Assembly (NCBI GenBank): GCA_023953905.1
Contig: JAMLJA010000001.1
Span: 1 to 64,000, forward strand
Direction of reading: 5' to 3'
DNA: 64,000 bases
DNA from: Rhizobiaceae bacterium
GTDB taxonomy: Bacteria; Pseudomonadota; Alphaproteobacteria; Rhizobiales; Rhizobiaceae
Shown here in pieces: positions 35,303 through 45,936 of the stretch. The notes beneath the pieces are model-generated. The model had not been told where the DNA came from, searched no databases, and saw nothing but the letters and a program-made list of their open reading frames with translations. How positions within the stretch are numbered: position 1 is the stretch's first letter; the number at the start of each line of letters is the position of its first letter. The translations under genes and the position numbers were made by a program.

Positions 35303-36565
35303 CTAGACGGGCAAAGACGCAGCCACCCCTTCGGTTGAAAGCCGGTCCAGATGCATCCGGATATGCGCCGCCTCTGCCGGCGTATTTGCGATCGCAATGG
35401 CGCGGTTGAAGGCATCTCTTGCTTCCCTGTCGCGACCGAGTTGCATCAGCAAATTGCCCTTCAGGCCGAAGAAATGGAAATAGCCCGAAAGCGATTCGGA
35501 AAGGGGCTCGATCATTGCGAGCGCCGCCTCAGCTCCCTTTGCTTTGGAGACGGCGACGGCGCGGTTCAGCGTGACCACAGGTGACGGCTGCAGGCGTTCC
35601 AGCATTGCATACAGCAGATCGATTTCCTGCCAATCCGTGTCCTCAGGTTTCTGTGCGCGGGCATGCAGCGCTCCGATGGCCGCCTGCACGAGATAGGGCC
35701 CTGCCCGGTTGTGACGCATCGCCTTGTCGATCAACGCCAGCCCTTCCGAAATCATCTGCTGGTTCCAGAGCGAGCGGTCCTGCTGCTCAAGCAGGATGAC
35801 GTTGCCCTGATCATCGAAGCGAGCGACCGCACGGGAATGCTGGACCAGCATGAGCGCAAGCAGACCCATGATCTCGGGCTCGGCAGGAAAGAGCCGCAGC
35901 AGCAGGCGTCCAAGACGTATCGCCTCGTCACACAGTTGCGCGCGCAAAGGTGCTCCACCGCTGGAAGAGTAGCCCTCGTTGAAGATGAGATAGATCATCG
36001 CCGCGACCGCCGCGAGACGCTCGCTTCTTTCCACCGGACCCGGCGCCTCGAAAGGGACATTCGCTTTGGAGATCTTTGCCTTTGCCCGTGTGATGCGCTG
36101 TTCCATGGCGCTTTCGGATACGAGAAAGGCGCGCGCGATCTGCTTCACGGACAATCCTGATACTATCCGAAGCGCGATAGCGATCTGTTGGGTGGCGGGG
36201 ACATCAGGATGGCAGCATATGAAAAGAAGTCGCAGAACGTCATCGCGATAGTCGGCATTGTCCAGCCTTTGCGCCACGCTGGCTTCGGCATCGTCGAGGT
36301 CGGAGACAAGCTCTTCCGCCGGCATCGGCCTGAGCCTGACGGACTTGCGCAACTGATCGATTGCGACGTTGCGCCCGACAAAAATGAGCCATGCCTTGGG
36401 GTCACGCGGCGGCCCGTTTCGAGGCCAGGACTTTATCGCGCGAAGACAGGCTTCCTGAAAGGCTTCCTCAGCCATGTCGAGATCTCGGAAATAGCGAAGA
36501 AGCGCCGAGACAACCTGCGGACGTGCAGCTGACAAGACCTTGTCTATGTCGTCGGTGTCGGTCAA
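35303..36565 (-). CDS. ECF RNA polymerase sigma factor, ECF42 type with C-terminal TPR-like extension
   Basis: 420 residues. Sigma-2 at about 10-75 (VVSALLRYFRDLDMAEEAFQEACLRAIKSWPRNGPP), sigma-4 at about 115-165 (LRIVSGLSVKQIARAFLVSESAMEQRITRAKAKI), then a 220-residue helical region with IYLIFNEGYSSSGG and TPR-like repeats (VTLNRAVAVSKAKGAEAAL, LLMQLGRDREARDAFNRAIAI). That C-terminus (DUF6596-type) defines ECF42, which has no anti-sigma factor and is controlled through its extension. It overlaps the DGPF gene by four bases, the classic ECF42-DGPF pairing. Confidence 0.93.
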   Translation of the reverse strand: MTDTDDIDKVLSAARPQVVSALLRYFRDLDMAEEAFQEACLRAIKSWPRNGPPRDPKAWLIFVGRNVAIDQLRKSVRLRPMPAEELVSDLDDAEASVAQRLDNADYRDDVLRLLFICCHPDVPATQQIAIALRIVSGLSVKQIARAFLVSESAMEQRITRAKAKISKANVPFEAPGPVERSERLAAVAAMIYLIFNEGYSSSGGAPLRAQLCDEAIRLGRLLLRLFPAEPEIMGLLALMLVQHSRAVARFDDQGNVILLEQQDRSLWNQQMISEGLALIDKAMRHNRAGPYLVQAAIGALHARAQKPEDTDWQEIDLLYAMLERLQPSPVVTLNRAVAVSKAKGAEAALAMIEPLSESLSGYFHFFGLKGNLLMQLGRDREARDAFNRAIAIANTPAEAAHIRMHLDRLSTEGVAASLPV

Positions 36566-36936
36566 GCGGTGGCTCCGCCGGGAAAGAACACCGAGACGGG
36601 CCGGATTTCATATGAGCCGGTGCCGGGATTGGCTTCCGTGAGATCCTTCGCAAAGTCGAGCGCCTCTTCGAGGGAGGCACACTCGACGAGATAGAAGCCG
36701 AGCAGTTGCTCCTTGGTCTCCGCAAAAGGTCCGTCGAGAATCACGGGTTCGGAATTGGATTTACGCAGAGTTGTTGCGGCCGTCGTCGGAAGCAGTCGGG
36801 CGACCGGCCCCAGTCTGCCCTCGCGCGCGACCTTTTCCTGCACCTTGGCGAGGCGCGCCATGACTGCATCATCCTCCTCCTTGCTCCAGCCACCGACGAC
36901 ATCTTCCGAATTGTAGCAAAGGATCGCGTAAAGCAT
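36562..36936 (-). CDS. YciI/DGPF-domain protein
   Basis: 124 residues of the YCII-related family: N-terminal MLYAILCYNSED, central ARLLPTTAATTLR, and the DGPFAETKEQLLGFYLVECASLEEALDFAKDL motif containing the DGPF loop. Enzymatic activity for this DGPF subgroup is not settled. Ribosome site AGGGGGG precedes ATG 36936. Stop overlaps the ECF42 start, so it is the first gene of the sigma operon and probably also its target. Confidence 0.92.
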   Translation of the reverse strand: MLYAILCYNSEDVVGGWSKEEDDAVMARLAKVQEKVAREGRLGPVARLLPTTAATTLRKSNSEPVILDGPFAETKEQLLGFYLVECASLEEALDFAKDLTEANPGTGSYEIRPVSVFFPGGATA

Positions 36937-37107
36937 GGTTCCCCCCTGTTCGACAGAATGACGTTTGATCCGGCACCACTCCGACACCAAGAAGAGATTT
37001 TTCGCACATCCCCTCTCCTCCGGCAAAGATAAGGGGAGCACCCGCGTCCGATGTTGACCGAGCCAGACCTGAATGATCATGGTGCCCTGTCTCTGGAGGC
37101 GCGCCAC

Positions 37108-37869
37108 ATGTCAGTTGATCATAGACATCCCATCGTCGAAATATGCGTCGAGGGCGTCGATGGCTTGATTTCCGCACAGCAAGGCGGAGCCGATCGCGCA
37201 GAACTATGCGCAAGCCTTCTGGAAGGAGGCATAACTCCTAGCCAGGGAACGATCCGCGCCGCTCTCGAAGTGGCCACCATACCGTTCCATGTGATTGTTC
37301 GTCCGCGTGGAGGCGACTTTCTTTACTCTGAGCTGGAATTCAGCTCGATGCTTTCTGATGTCCAGTCCTGCCGTGAGCTTGGAGTAGCCGGCGTGGTGGT
37401 GGGATGCCTGCGCGATGATGGCACCATCGATGAACCCCGCATGCGGTCGCTCGTGGAGGCCGCCGGACCGTTGGCTGTAACCTGCCACCGCGCATTCGAC
37501 ATGACGCGTGATCCGTTCGAGGCGCTGGAAGCAGTCATCCGATGTGGAATTGGCCGTGTCCTGACCAGCGGCCAGCGCGACACTGCAACGGAAGGCGTGG
37601 AACTACTTGGGGAACTCGTCCGTGTCGCCGAAGACCGGATCCTCGTCATGGGATGCGGTGATCTGCGGCCGGACAATGTGTCCGATGTTGTGCAACGGGC
37701 AAAGTTGCGCGAGATCCACTTCGCCGCGCTGCGAGATGTGCCAAGCAACATGACCTATCGCAATACAAAGGTCGGCATGGGCGGCACGGAGCTCGATCGC
37801 GAATACCGAACGACCGTGACCGACGAAGCCATGGTTCGAGAGACGATAGCCGCGGCGAGATTCGGATGA
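37108..37869 (+). CDS. cutC: CutC family protein (copper homeostasis)
   Basis: 253 residues, TIM-barrel fold. Landmarks: VEICVEGVDGLISAQQGGADRAELCASLLEGGITPS, FHVIVRPRGGDFLYS, CHRAFDMTRDP, RVLTSGQRDTATEG and the C-terminal end VGMGGTELDREY. These are hallmark CutC segments. CutC is linked to copper tolerance in some bacteria but its catalytic role is disputed. GGAGG eight bases before ATG 37108 sets the start; an upstream frame is ignored. ATGA overlap with the acetyltransferase gene. Confidence 0.93.
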   Translation: MSVDHRHPIVEICVEGVDGLISAQQGGADRAELCASLLEGGITPSQGTIRAALEVATIPFHVIVRPRGGDFLYSELEFSSMLSDVQSCRELGVAGVVVGCLRDDGTIDEPRMRSLVEAAGPLAVTCHRAFDMTRDPFEALEAVIRCGIGRVLTSGQRDTATEGVELLGELVRVAEDRILVMGCGDLRPDNVSDVVQRAKLREIHFAALRDVPSNMTYRNTKVGMGGTELDREYRTTVTDEAMVRETIAAARFG

Positions 37870-38345
37870 TCGTTCAACCAATTTCACGAGCCGACGAGGC
37901 GGCAGTTCTGGCCTTGAACAACGCCAATGCCGAAGAACTGTCGTGGCTCGAGCCGGAACGTCTGCACGAACTGATCGAGCGCGCTGTCTTTGCCAGGCGC
38001 GCAGGGTCTATCGACGCGTTCATCCTCGCCTTCGATCAGGACGCGGACTATGACAGCCCCAACTTTCTGTGGTTTCGTGAGCGCTATTCGCGCTTCGTCT
38101 ATGTGGATCGCATCGCGGTCGCACCACATGCTCGCGGAAGGGGCATGGCACGTCAAATCTACGGCGAGCTTTTCGAATTTGCTCTGAACGCCGGCCATGA
38201 CATCGTGACTTGTGAGGTCAATGCCGATCCGCCCAACCCCGCGTCAGACGCGTTCCACGCCAGCCTCGGCTTTCGCGAGGCAGGAGATGCCCTCCTGCAT
38301 GGCGGCACGAAAGCGGTCCGCTATTTCACACGAAAGCTGAAGTGA
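37866..38345 (+). CDS. GNAT family N-acetyltransferase
   Basis: 159 residues. Motif A, the acetyl-CoA pyrophosphate loop, is VAPHARGRGMARQIYGELFEFA; preceding strand YVDRIAV; motif B region ASLGFREAG. Middle residues FLWFRERYSRF are typical of rhizobial GNATs of the YjdJ-like type. Substrate unknown. Cotranscribed with cutC through a four-base overlap. Confidence 0.9.
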   Translation: MIVQPISRADEAAVLALNNANAEELSWLEPERLHELIERAVFARRAGSIDAFILAFDQDADYDSPNFLWFRERYSRFVYVDRIAVAPHARGRGMARQIYGELFEFALNAGHDIVTCEVNADPPNPASDAFHASLGFREAGDALLHGGTKAVRYFTRKLK

Positions 38346-38396
38346 GCCTCACATGGGGAAGCTCGCAGGTGCTATGTGGCGCTTACATCGCACGGG

Positions 38397-38422
38397 AAAA
38401 GAAAAAGGGGCCCGAAGGCCCC
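38397..38422 (-). terminator. Intrinsic terminator of the molybdenum hydroxylase operon
   Basis: Read on the minus strand, a 6-bp GC stem (GGGGCC / GGCCCC) closed by TTCG is followed by TTTTTCTTTT. It begins 26 bases after the stop of coxM. A UUCG loop with a U-tract is textbook for factor-independent termination. It also separates coxM from the convergent cutC-GNAT operon. Confidence 0.85.
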
Positions 38423-38448
38423 CTTCCGGTTTCATGATTGAAGCTAGA

Positions 38449-39246
38449 TCAGGCAACCGCCTTCGCGACAGCACGTTTGGCCATGACCACAACAAGATTG
38501 GCACGATATTCCGGAGAGGCGTGCATATCTCCCATGAGACTGTCGGACGGCACTGTGACGCCATCCAGGGCCGAGGGCGAGAACGAGTTCGATAGCGCCG
38601 ATTCGATCTCGCTTGAGCGAAACACGCCGCTATCTCCCGCTCCGGTCACGGCGACCTTTACTCCCCCACCCGACTTCGCGACGAAAACACCGACCATCGC
38701 GTAGCGTGATGCTGGATTGCGGAATTTCTCATATCCCGCTTGTTCAGGCGCGGTGAATTTCACCGCCGTGATCATCTCACCATCTTCAAGGGCCGTTTCA
38801 AAGAGCCCCGTAAAGAAGTCTGCCGCCGCAATCTCGCGCCGGTCAGTGACCACAGTAGCGTCCATGGCAACCAGCGCAGCCGGATAATCGGCCGCGGGAT
38901 CGTTGTTTGCGACCGAGCCACCGATTGTGCCGCGATGCCTGACATGCGGGTCACCGATATGGCTGGCGAGATCGGTCATTGCCGGGCAAACCGCTCGCAG
39001 CGCATCGCTCTTGGACACATCGAAATGTGTCGTCGCAGCGGCAATCGTGACGGATTTGCCGGACACTGTAATGCCGCTCAACCCATCAATATGGGTCAGA
39101 TCGATCAGATCCGACGGGGCGGCGAGCCGCGTCTTCATTGCCGGTATGAGAGTCATCCCCCCCGAAAGGTACTTTGCGTCGCCTTCTCCAGCCAGCTTGG
39201 CTGCTTCGGAAACCGACTTTGCGCGATGATAATTTACCGAATACAT
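38449..39246 (-). CDS. coxM: FAD-binding medium subunit of a molybdenum hydroxylase (CoxM-like)
   Basis: 265 residues of the CO dehydrogenase/xanthine dehydrogenase FAD domain. [18 protein letters not shown] is the FAD pyrophosphate loop, [27 protein letters not shown] the second FAD site, and [32 protein letters not shown] the C-terminal domain. Third gene of the S-L-M operon, 12 bases after coxL. GAGG before the ATG. Works with the large and small subunits to pass electrons from the Mo site to quinone. Confidence 0.92.
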   Translation of the reverse strand: MYSVNYHRAKSVSEAAKLAGEGDAKYLSGGMTLIPAMKTRLAAPSDLIDLTHIDGLSGITVSGKSVTIAAATTHFDVSKSDALRAVCPAMTDLASHIGDPHVRHRGTIGGSVANNDPAADYPAALVAMDATVVTDRREIAAADFFTGLFETALEDGEMITAVKFTAPEQAGYEKFRNPASRYAMVGVFVAKSGGGVKVAVTGAGDSGVFRSSEIESALSNSFSPSALDGVTVPSDSLMGDMHASPEYRANLVVVMAKRAVAKAVA

Positions 39247-39258
39247 GCCGGTACCTCC

Positions 39259-41610
39259 TCAGTGCTTCGCTGCGTTGATTGCCGCCCATACGCGCTGCGG
39301 CGTCGCAGGCATGAGCAGGTCATTGTTGCCGATGGCGTCGGTGATCGCGTTGATCACAGCCGGCGGCGAACCGATTGCACCCGCTTCACCGCAACCCTTG
39401 ATGCCGAGTGGATTGCCCGGGCATGGCGTGTTCGACGTGGACACCTGGAAAGAAGGCAGATCGTCGGCGCGCGGCATGGTGTAGTCCATGTAGCTTGCCG
39501 TGATCAGCTGCCCGCTCTCGGCATCGTAATAGGCACCTTCAAGCATCGCCTGACCAATGCCCTGCGCAATGCCGCCATGTACCTGCCCCTCAACGATCAT
39601 CGGATTAATGATATTGCCGAAATCGTCGGCTGCCACAAACTGGATGATCTCGGTGACCCCTGTACCTGGGTCGATCTCCACCTCGCAAATGTAGCAGCCT
39701 GCAGGGAAGGTAAAGTTCGACGGGTCGTAGAAGGCAGTTTCCTTCAGGCCGGGTTCCATGCCCGCCGGCAGGTTGTGGGCGGTATAGGCCGCCAACGCCA
39801 ACTGGAACCACGGCACCGTCTTGTCGGTACCTGCGACCTTCAACTCGCCATTCTCGATGACGATATCGCCTTCATCGGCCTCCATGAGGTGTGCGGCAAT
39901 CTTCTTTGCCTTTGATTCCACCTTGTCGAGGGCCTTGACGATCGCCGACATGCCAACAGCGCCGGAGCGCGAGCCGTAGGTGCCCATACCCATCTGCACC
40001 TTGTCCGTGTCGCCATGGACAATCGACACGCTGTCGATCGGCACGCCGAAACGCTGGTTGACGAGCTGCGCGAATGTCGTCTCATGTCCCTGACCATGGC
40101 TGTGAGAGCCAGTCAGAACTTCGATCGTTCCAACGGCATTGACGCGGACCTCGGCAGATTCCCAAAGTCCGACGCCGGCACCGAGCGAGCCGACCGCGGC
40201 TGACGGGGCAATGCCGCAGGCTTCGATATAGTTCGACATTCCGATGCCGCGAAGCTTGCCGTTCTTCTTGGCAGCGGCCCGCCGCTCCTCGAATCCGGCG
40301 TAGTCGGACGCCTTCATGGCCGCATCGAGCGACGCAGCATAATCACCCGCGTCATACGCCATGATCACGGGCGTCTGGTGCGGGAACTGCGTCACGAAAT
40401 TCTGTCGACGAAGGTCGGCAGGTGACACTCCAAGTTCACGCGCCGCTGTCTCCATCGTGCGCTCGACTAGATAGGTGGCCTCCGGGCGCCCTGCCCCGCG
40501 ATATGCATCCACCGGCGCCGTATTGGTGTAGACCGTACGTACATTCGCGTGAATGGCAGGGATGTTGTACTGGCCCGACAAAAGCGTCGCATAGAGATAG
40601 GTCGGGACGGACGACGAAAAGAGCGACATGTATGCGCCGAGATTCGCGATCGTGTCGACCTTCAGTCCAATGATGTGATTGTCCTTGTCAAAGGCCATCT
40701 GCACTTCCGAGACATGATCGCGCCCATGTGCGTCGGTCAGGAAGCTCTCTGTACGATCAGCCACCCATTTGACGGGAACGCCCGACTTCTTCGATGCCCA
40801 GAGACACACGACTTCCTCGGGATAGATGAAGATCTTCGATCCGAAACCACCGCCCACATCCGGCGCGATGACGCGCAGCTTGTTTTCCGGCGCGATATTG
40901 TAGAACGCGCTCATGACCAGACGGGCCACATGCGGATTCTGCGAGGTCGTCCAGCAGGTGTAATGATCTTCGGCCTTGTCATAGTGACCAAGCGTAGCGC
41001 GTGGCTCCATCGCATTTGGGACAAGCCGATTGTTGATGATGTGCATCTTGGTGATGTGCGCAGCCTTGGCCAAGGCTTCGTCCGTAGCCTTGCTGTCGCC
41101 GATCTCCCAGTCGAAGATCAGATTGCCATCAGCCTCGGGATGAAGCTGCGGAGCATCGGACTTGAGCGCGGAAACAACATCCGTGACAGCCTTCAGTTCT
41201 TCGTATGTGACCTCGACAGCCTCGGCCGCATCTCGCGCCTGCGCCTTTGTATCGGCAATGACAATTACCACGGCGTCACCGACATAACGCACGCGATCAA
41301 CCGCCAATGGCGACCACGCGCCCATTTTCATGGGCGTGCCGTCCTTGGAGTGGATCATCCATCCGCAGATCAGGTTTCCGACGCCATCAGCCTTGAGTTC
41401 CTTGCCGGTCAGCGCAGCGATGACACCAGGCATGGCCTTGGCCGCAGCGACGTCTATCCCCTTGATGTCTGCATGCGCGTGCGGGCTACGCACGAACACG
41501 GCATGTTTCATTCCCGGCACGACCATATCGTCGGTGTAGCGGCCGCCACCGGTAATGAATCTTTTGTCTTCCTTGCGCGCCACTCGGGCGCCGATGCCTT
41601 CAATTCCCAT
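39259..41610 (-). CDS. coxL: Molybdopterin-binding large subunit of the xanthine dehydrogenase family, form II CoxL
   Basis: 783 residues carrying molybdopterin cytosine dinucleotide and the active site. Motifs: [37 protein letters not shown], the active-site loop AYRGAGR at about residues 369-375, and [14 protein letters not shown] and [18 protein letters not shown] is the form II (BMS) signature; authentic CO dehydrogenase has AYxCSFR. CO oxidation is therefore not implied and the true substrate is unknown. Middle gene of the operon; GAGGAGGT ribosome site. Confidence 0.93.
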   Translation of the reverse strand: MGIEGIGARVARKEDKRFITGGGRYTDDMVVPGMKHAVFVRSPHAHADIKGIDVAAAKAMPGVIAALTGKELKADGVGNLICGWMIHSKDGTPMKMGAWSPLAVDRVRYVGDAVVIVIADTKAQARDAAEAVEVTYEELKAVTDVVSALKSDAPQLHPEADGNLIFDWEIGDSKATDEALAKAAHITKMHIINNRLVPNAMEPRATLGHYDKAEDHYTCWTTSQNPHVARLVMSAFYNIAPENKLRVIAPDVGGGFGSKIFIYPEEVVCLWASKKSGVPVKWVADRTESFLTDAHGRDHVSEVQMAFDKDNHIIGLKVDTIANLGAYMSLFSSSVPTYLYATLLSGQYNIPAIHANVRTVYTNTAPVDAYRGAGRPEATYLVERTMETAARELGVSPADLRRQNFVTQFPHQTPVIMAYDAGDYAASLDAAMKASDYAGFEERRAAAKKNGKLRGIGMSNYIEACGIAPSAAVGSLGAGVGLWESAEVRVNAVGTIEVLTGSHSHGQGHETTFAQLVNQRFGVPIDSVSIVHGDTDKVQMGMGTYGSRSGAVGMSAIVKALDKVESKAKKIAAHLMEADEGDIVIENGELKVAGTDKTVPWFQLALAAYTAHNLPAGMEPGLKETAFYDPSNFTFPAGCYICEVEIDPGTGVTEIIQFVAADDFGNIINPMIVEGQVHGGIAQGIGQAMLEGAYYDAESGQLITASYMDYTMPRADDLPSFQVSTSNTPCPGNPLGIKGCGEAGAIGSPPAVINAITDAIGNNDLLMPATPQRVWAAINAAKH

Positions 41611-41753
41611 CGCGAAACCTCCTCCGCATAAAGCGAGCAGCGAGAAGCGAACAGAAGCAGGGAAACCGAACCTCGCCGAAACTATTCGGTAGTTGGGAAG
41701 CAGCGACGGTCTAATGGCCGATCACAGCTCACCATTCCCTACTCGCTCGGCTC

Positions 41754-42248
41754 CTAGGCAGCTTCGGCTTTCGCCTTGCCTTTGGACATCGCTTCCGAAG
41801 CAGCCAGAATGGCCTTGACGATATTGTGATAGCCCGTGCAGCGGCAAATATTGCCTTCCAGCTCCGAGCGTACGGTCTTCTCGTCAAGTCCCTCGGGATG
41901 ACGGTTAATCATGTCGGTCGCAGCCATGATCATACCTGGCGTACAAAATCCGCACTGCAGGCCGTGATGTTCCTTGAACGCTGCCTGAACCGGATGAAGA
42001 TCCGCGCCCTGAGCCAGTCCTTCGATGGTGACCACCGTCGACCCGGAAGCCTGCGCCGCCAGCATGGTGCATGACTTGACTGCCTTGCCATCCACATGAA
42101 CGACGCAAGCGCCACACTGTGATGTGTCACAACCGACATGCGTGCCCGTCAACCCAAGATTCTCTCTCAGAAATTGAACGAGCAGAGTGCGGTCTTCCAC
42201 CGCTCCGGACACGGTACGTCCGTTCACCACCATGGTCACGTCAGACAA
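41754..42248 (-). CDS. coxS: (2Fe-2S) small subunit of the same hydroxylase (CoxS-like)
   Basis: 164 residues. Plant-type ferredoxin Cys cluster [17 protein letters not shown] plus CTML, and the second Fe-S cluster in CGFCTPGMI and [14 protein letters not shown]. Standard length is about 160. First gene of the operon; 143 bases separate it from coxL. C-terminal KGKAKAEAA is a short basic tail. It transfers electrons between the Mo site and FAD. Confidence 0.95.
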   Translation of the reverse strand: MSDVTMVVNGRTVSGAVEDRTLLVQFLRENLGLTGTHVGCDTSQCGACVVHVDGKAVKSCTMLAAQASGSTVVTIEGLAQGADLHPVQAAFKEHHGLQCGFCTPGMIMAATDMINRHPEGLDEKTVRSELEGNICRCTGYHNIVKAILAASEAMSKGKAKAEAA

Positions 42249-42432
42249 CGATTCCTCCCTCGGCCTTGCCTACTGCATCCGGCGGCACTTCTGCCCCGGA
42301 AACGTAATCTGACGCCAGACACCGATGTAAATCAACGGCCTTGCCACATTTTTTCGTCCGGCACCCCGCGACAGAGTCGCGCCTTGACCCGCCAAGTGTC
42401 CGAAATCGGCTCTACAATGGGCAATTTCGCGC

Positions 42433-43116
42433 TCAGAGTGAGACGACCTTGCCGTCCTTCAATGTGACCCGTCGGTCCATGCGCGCAGCCAGATCGTGAT
42501 TGTGCGTTGCGATGAGTGCCGCGAGACCCGACTGCTTCATCAACGCGGACAGAGCATCGAACACATAGCCCGCCGTTGTCGGATCGAGGTTTCCGGTGGG
42601 CTCGTCCGCCAGCAAGACGAGAGGCGCGTTGGCGACCGCGCGCGCGATGGCAACGCGCTGCTGCTCTCCCCCCGAAAGCTCTGACGGCCGATGATTGGCG
42701 CGATGTCCTATCTGCATATAGTCGAGCAGTTGTGCCGCCCGCTCACCCGCCTCTGCTTTCGGCAGCCCATGAACGAGTTGCGGCAGCATGATGTTCTCGA
42801 GCGCGCTGAATTCAGGAAGCAGATGGTGAAACTGATAGACGAAGCCGATATCGTTTCGACGGATTGCGGTTCGTTGATCGTCGGATAGACGCCCGCAAGC
42901 TCGCCCTCCCAGAAACACATCGCCGCCGTCGGGGCGTTCAAGCAAACCCGCAGTGTGCAGCAACGTGGACTTGCCTGCGCCGGAGGGCGCGACAAGCGCC
43001 ACCATCTCGCCGCGGCTGAGGGCAAAATCAGCACCGTTCAGAATGCTTATCTTGCGCTCGCCCTGGACATAGTGCCGCTCGACCTGCCTGAGTTCAATAA
43101 CGGCCTGCGCCATCAT
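42433..43116 (-). CDS. lolD: Lipoprotein-releasing ABC ATPase
   Basis: 227 residues. Walker [21 protein letters not shown]-loop region [23 protein letters not shown] signature [14 protein letters not shown], Walker [12 protein letters not shown] and switch His in IATHNHDLA. These are LolD markers; it powers extraction of lipoproteins from the inner membrane for LolA. Its ATG overlaps the stop of the permease gene (ATGA at 43116; a second ATG follows directly). Confidence 0.94.
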   Translation of the reverse strand: MMAQAVIELRQVERHYVQGERKISILNGADFALSRGEMVALVAPSGAGKSTLLHTAGLLERPDGGDVFLGGRACGRLSDDQRTAIRRNDIGFVYQFHHLLPEFSALENIMLPQLVHGLPKAEAGERAAQLLDYMQIGHRANHRPSELSGGEQQRVAIARAVANAPLVLLADEPTGNLDPTTAGYVFDALSALMKQSGLAALIATHNHDLAARMDRRVTLKDGKVVSL

Positions 43117-44396
43117 TCGTACCTCAAGGCTTCGACCGGATCGAGCTTCGCCGCCCGCCACGCAGGAAACAGTGTCGCGATGAACGAAAGAATAAGAGCC
43201 ATGATGATGACGGAGAATGTCTCGTTGAAATCCATGCGCGCCGGCAACTGGCTGAGGAAATAGAGCTCGGGATTGAAGAGAACCGTCCCCGAGAGCCATG
43301 AAAAGAATTGCCGGATGGATTCCACGTTCAGGCAGATGATGACGCCAAGGACGAAGCCCGCCAGCGTGCCGGTCATGCCGATCGCAGCGCCTGTCATCAG
43401 GAAGATACGCATCACGGCGCCACGTGTGGCACCCATGGTCCGCAAGATCGCAATGTCGTGCCCCTTGTCCTTCACCAGCATCACCAGGCCCGAAATGATG
43501 TTCAGCGCAGCCACAAGCACGATGAGCGTCAGGATCATGAACATGACATTGCGTTCGACCTCAAGCGCGGAGAAAAAGGTCTGGTTGCGCTGGCGCCAGT
43601 CGGTCATGAAAATCTGGCGTTGAGCCGCCGCTTCGATCGGCTGCCGCAAAGCGTCGACATTGTCTGGATTGTCGACATAGACCTCAATGCTCTGCGCCTT
43701 GTCCTCCTGATTGAAGTAAAGCTGTGCCTCGCCAAGCGGCATATAGACGATCGACGAATCATATTCCGACATGCCGACCTCGAAGATTGCGACGATCGGA
43801 TAGCCTTTCATGCGTGGCGTCGTTCCGAAGGGTGTGACGTCGCCGTCAGGTGAAATCAGTGTCAGCGTGTCGCCTAGTACGAGGCCAAGATTCTCCGCCA
43901 TTCGCCGTCCTATGGCGACGCCGTCGCTCTGGTCGAAATTCTCGATGGTTCCATGTAGGATATTCTTGTCGACGAGGTCCAGATGCGCGAGATCCTCACC
44001 ACGAATGCCCCGGACAAGAGCACCCGTTCCGCTACCGATATTTCCCTGGGCAAGCACCTGCCCTTCAATCAAGGGGATGGCGAATTTTACGCCAGGGACC
44101 CCTGCGATCCGCTGGGAGACAGCGGCATAGTCGTGCAGCGGGTCATCGACCGCCTGAACGATCATGTGACCGTTCATTCCCAGAATTCGGTTGAGAAGCT
44201 CGGCTCGAAAGCCATTCATGACCGCCATCACAACGATCAGCGTTGCAACGCCGAGCATGATGCCGATGAAGGAAATACCGGCGATAACCGATATGACGGT
44301 TTCCTTCCTGCGTGAACGAAGATAGCGCCACGCGACCATCCGCTCGAAAGCAGAGAACGGTCCCGCACCGCCAGCTCTGGCGGTGGTTTCGGTCAT
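43113..44396 (-). CDS. lolC: Lipoprotein-releasing permease LolC/E family
   Basis: 427 residues. N-terminal [61 protein letters not shown] carries the first helix and conserved NGFR; a large periplasmic domain (residues about 60-275) follows, then three C-terminal helices ([42 protein letters not shown]). Rhizobiales have a single hybrid LolC/E gene, consistent here. Coupled with proS upstream (ATGA) and lolD downstream. Confidence 0.94.
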   Translation of the reverse strand: MTETTARAGGAGPFSAFERMVAWRYLRSRRKETVISVIAGISFIGIMLGVATLIVVMAVMNGFRAELLNRILGMNGHMIVQAVDDPLHDYAAVSQRIAGVPGVKFAIPLIEGQVLAQGNIGSGTGALVRGIRGEDLAHLDLVDKNILHGTIENFDQSDGVAIGRRMAENLGLVLGDTLTLISPDGDVTPFGTTPRMKGYPIVAIFEVGMSEYDSSIVYMPLGEAQLYFNQEDKAQSIEVYVDNPDNVDALRQPIEAAAQRQIFMTDWRQRNQTFFSALEVERNVMFMILTLIVLVAALNIISGLVMLVKDKGHDIAILRTMGATRGAVMRIFLMTGAAIGMTGTLAGFVLGVIICLNVESIRQFFSWLSGTVLFNPELYFLSQLPARMDFNETFSVIIMALILSFIATLFPAWRAAKLDPVEALRYE

Positions 44397-45721
44397 GCTC
44401 CAGAGTCCAGATGATGGAGGGCTTGTTCGGCGGGAATCGTGACCCGCTCGCCGGTGCGGCGGTTCTTTACCTCGATCTCACCGGCTGCCGCACCACGCGG
44501 CCCCACAATCACCTGCCAGGGCAGTCCGATCAAATCCGCCGTCGCGAACTTTCCGCCGGCGCGCTGATCCGTATCATCATAGAGCACTTCCTTGCCGGCC
44601 TTGGTCAGTATCGAATTGATACGCTCGCAAAGCTCGTCGCAGGCTGCATCACCAACCTTCATATTGATCAGCGAGACATCAAAAGGCGCCACCGAGGCCG
44701 GCCAGATGATGCCGTTCTCATCATGGCTTGCCTCAATGATCGCAGCAATCAGACGTGTCGGCCCAATGCCATAGGAGCCCATCGAGACATGATGCTCCTT
44801 GCCATCAGGACCCTGAACCTTGGCATTCATCGGCTTGGAATACTTGTCGCCAAAGTGGAATATGTGACCGACTTCGATGCCGCGCGCCGAAAGGCGAGAA
44901 TCGTCGGGCAGCCCCTGCCAAATCGCTTCGTCGTGCATTTCGTCGGTTGCGGCATAAGGTGTCGTCCATTGCTGAACGACGGCCGCGATTTCGCCGTCGT
45001 TCTGAAAATCCGTGCTTTCATCCGGCACAGGCAGGTTCAGGAACTCCTTGTCGCAGAAGACCTGACTTTCGCCCGTATCGGCAAGAATAATGAATTCGTG
45101 GGAGAGATCGCCCCCGATCGGACCAGTATCCGCTCTCATCGGGATGGCCTGAAGCCCCATTCGCGTGAAGGTGCGCAGATAGGCCACGAACATGCGGTTG
45201 TAAGCGGCTTTTGCTCCATCGTAATTCAGGTCGAACGAATAGGCATCCTTCATCAGGAATTCTCGACCGCGCATCACGCCGAAACGCGGACGCACCTCGT
45301 CGCGAAACTTCCACTGTATCTGATAAAGGTTGAGCGGGAGATCCTTGTAGGACTTCACATAGCTGCGAAAAATGTCCGTGACCATTTCCTCATTGGTCGG
45401 CCCATAGAGCATTTCGCGCTCTTGTCTGTCCTTGATGCGGAGCATCTCCTTCCCATAGTCGTCGTAGCGCCCGCTTTCCCGCCAGAGTTCGGCCGACTGA
45501 ATGGTCGGCATCAGGATTTCAAGAGCACCCGCCCGGTCCTGCTCCTCCCTGACAATGCGGCAAACCTTGTCCAGCACACGCTTACCAAGCGGCAGCATCG
45601 AAAACGATCCTTGGCCCTGCTGCCGGATCATGCCCGCCCTTAACATCAATCGGTGTGAAACAATCTCCGCCTCACGCGGAGTCTCTTTCAAAATCGGCAG
45701 GAAATAGCGCGACAAACGCAT
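44393..45721 (-). CDS. proS: Prolyl-tRNA synthetase, short alphaproteobacterial type
   Basis: 442 residues. Class II aaRS motifs: motif 1 [34 protein letters not shown], motif 2 [26 protein letters not shown], motif 3 [24 protein letters not shown], and the C-terminal anticodon-binding domain. The bacterial editing insertion is largely absent, as in Rhizobiales ProRS of about 440 residues. An ATG 12 bases upstream is possible; family starts begin [10 protein letters not shown]. Promoter lies in the 580-base gap upstream. First gene of a proS-lolC-lolD operon. Confidence 0.96.
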   Translation of the reverse strand: MRLSRYFLPILKETPREAEIVSHRLMLRAGMIRQQGQGSFSMLPLGKRVLDKVCRIVREEQDRAGALEILMPTIQSAELWRESGRYDDYGKEMLRIKDRQEREMLYGPTNEEMVTDIFRSYVKSYKDLPLNLYQIQWKFRDEVRPRFGVMRGREFLMKDAYSFDLNYDGAKAAYNRMFVAYLRTFTRMGLQAIPMRADTGPIGGDLSHEFIILADTGESQVFCDKEFLNLPVPDESTDFQNDGEIAAVVQQWTTPYAATDEMHDEAIWQGLPDDSRLSARGIEVGHIFHFGDKYSKPMNAKVQGPDGKEHHVSMGSYGIGPTRLIAAIIEASHDENGIIWPASVAPFDVSLINMKVGDAACDELCERINSILTKAGKEVLYDDTDQRAGGKFATADLIGLPWQVIVGPRGAAAGEIEVKNRRTGERVTIPAEQALHHLDSGA

Positions 45722-45936
45722 CGGGATATCCATGAAATGCGGCTGCAGCGGAATCGCTGCGAACCGGTGTGTGAGTGCACAGGCTTCTTAGCTATTTCAT
45801 GGCAGAATTGAAACCCGAGCGATCTCGGCGATTGGGTCAACGTTGCTGACCGATTTACAGGCATTCATGCCAAATCATTGTGCATTGCAGCACATCATTT
45901 AGCCGTTTCAAGCAAGATTGTGCGTGACAATTTGAC

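Noticed and set aside
38449..42248. Aerobic carbon monoxide dehydrogenase as a functional call
   Set aside because: The large subunit has AYRGAGR instead of the AYxCSFR active-site loop, so CO oxidation is not supported; only the family is named.
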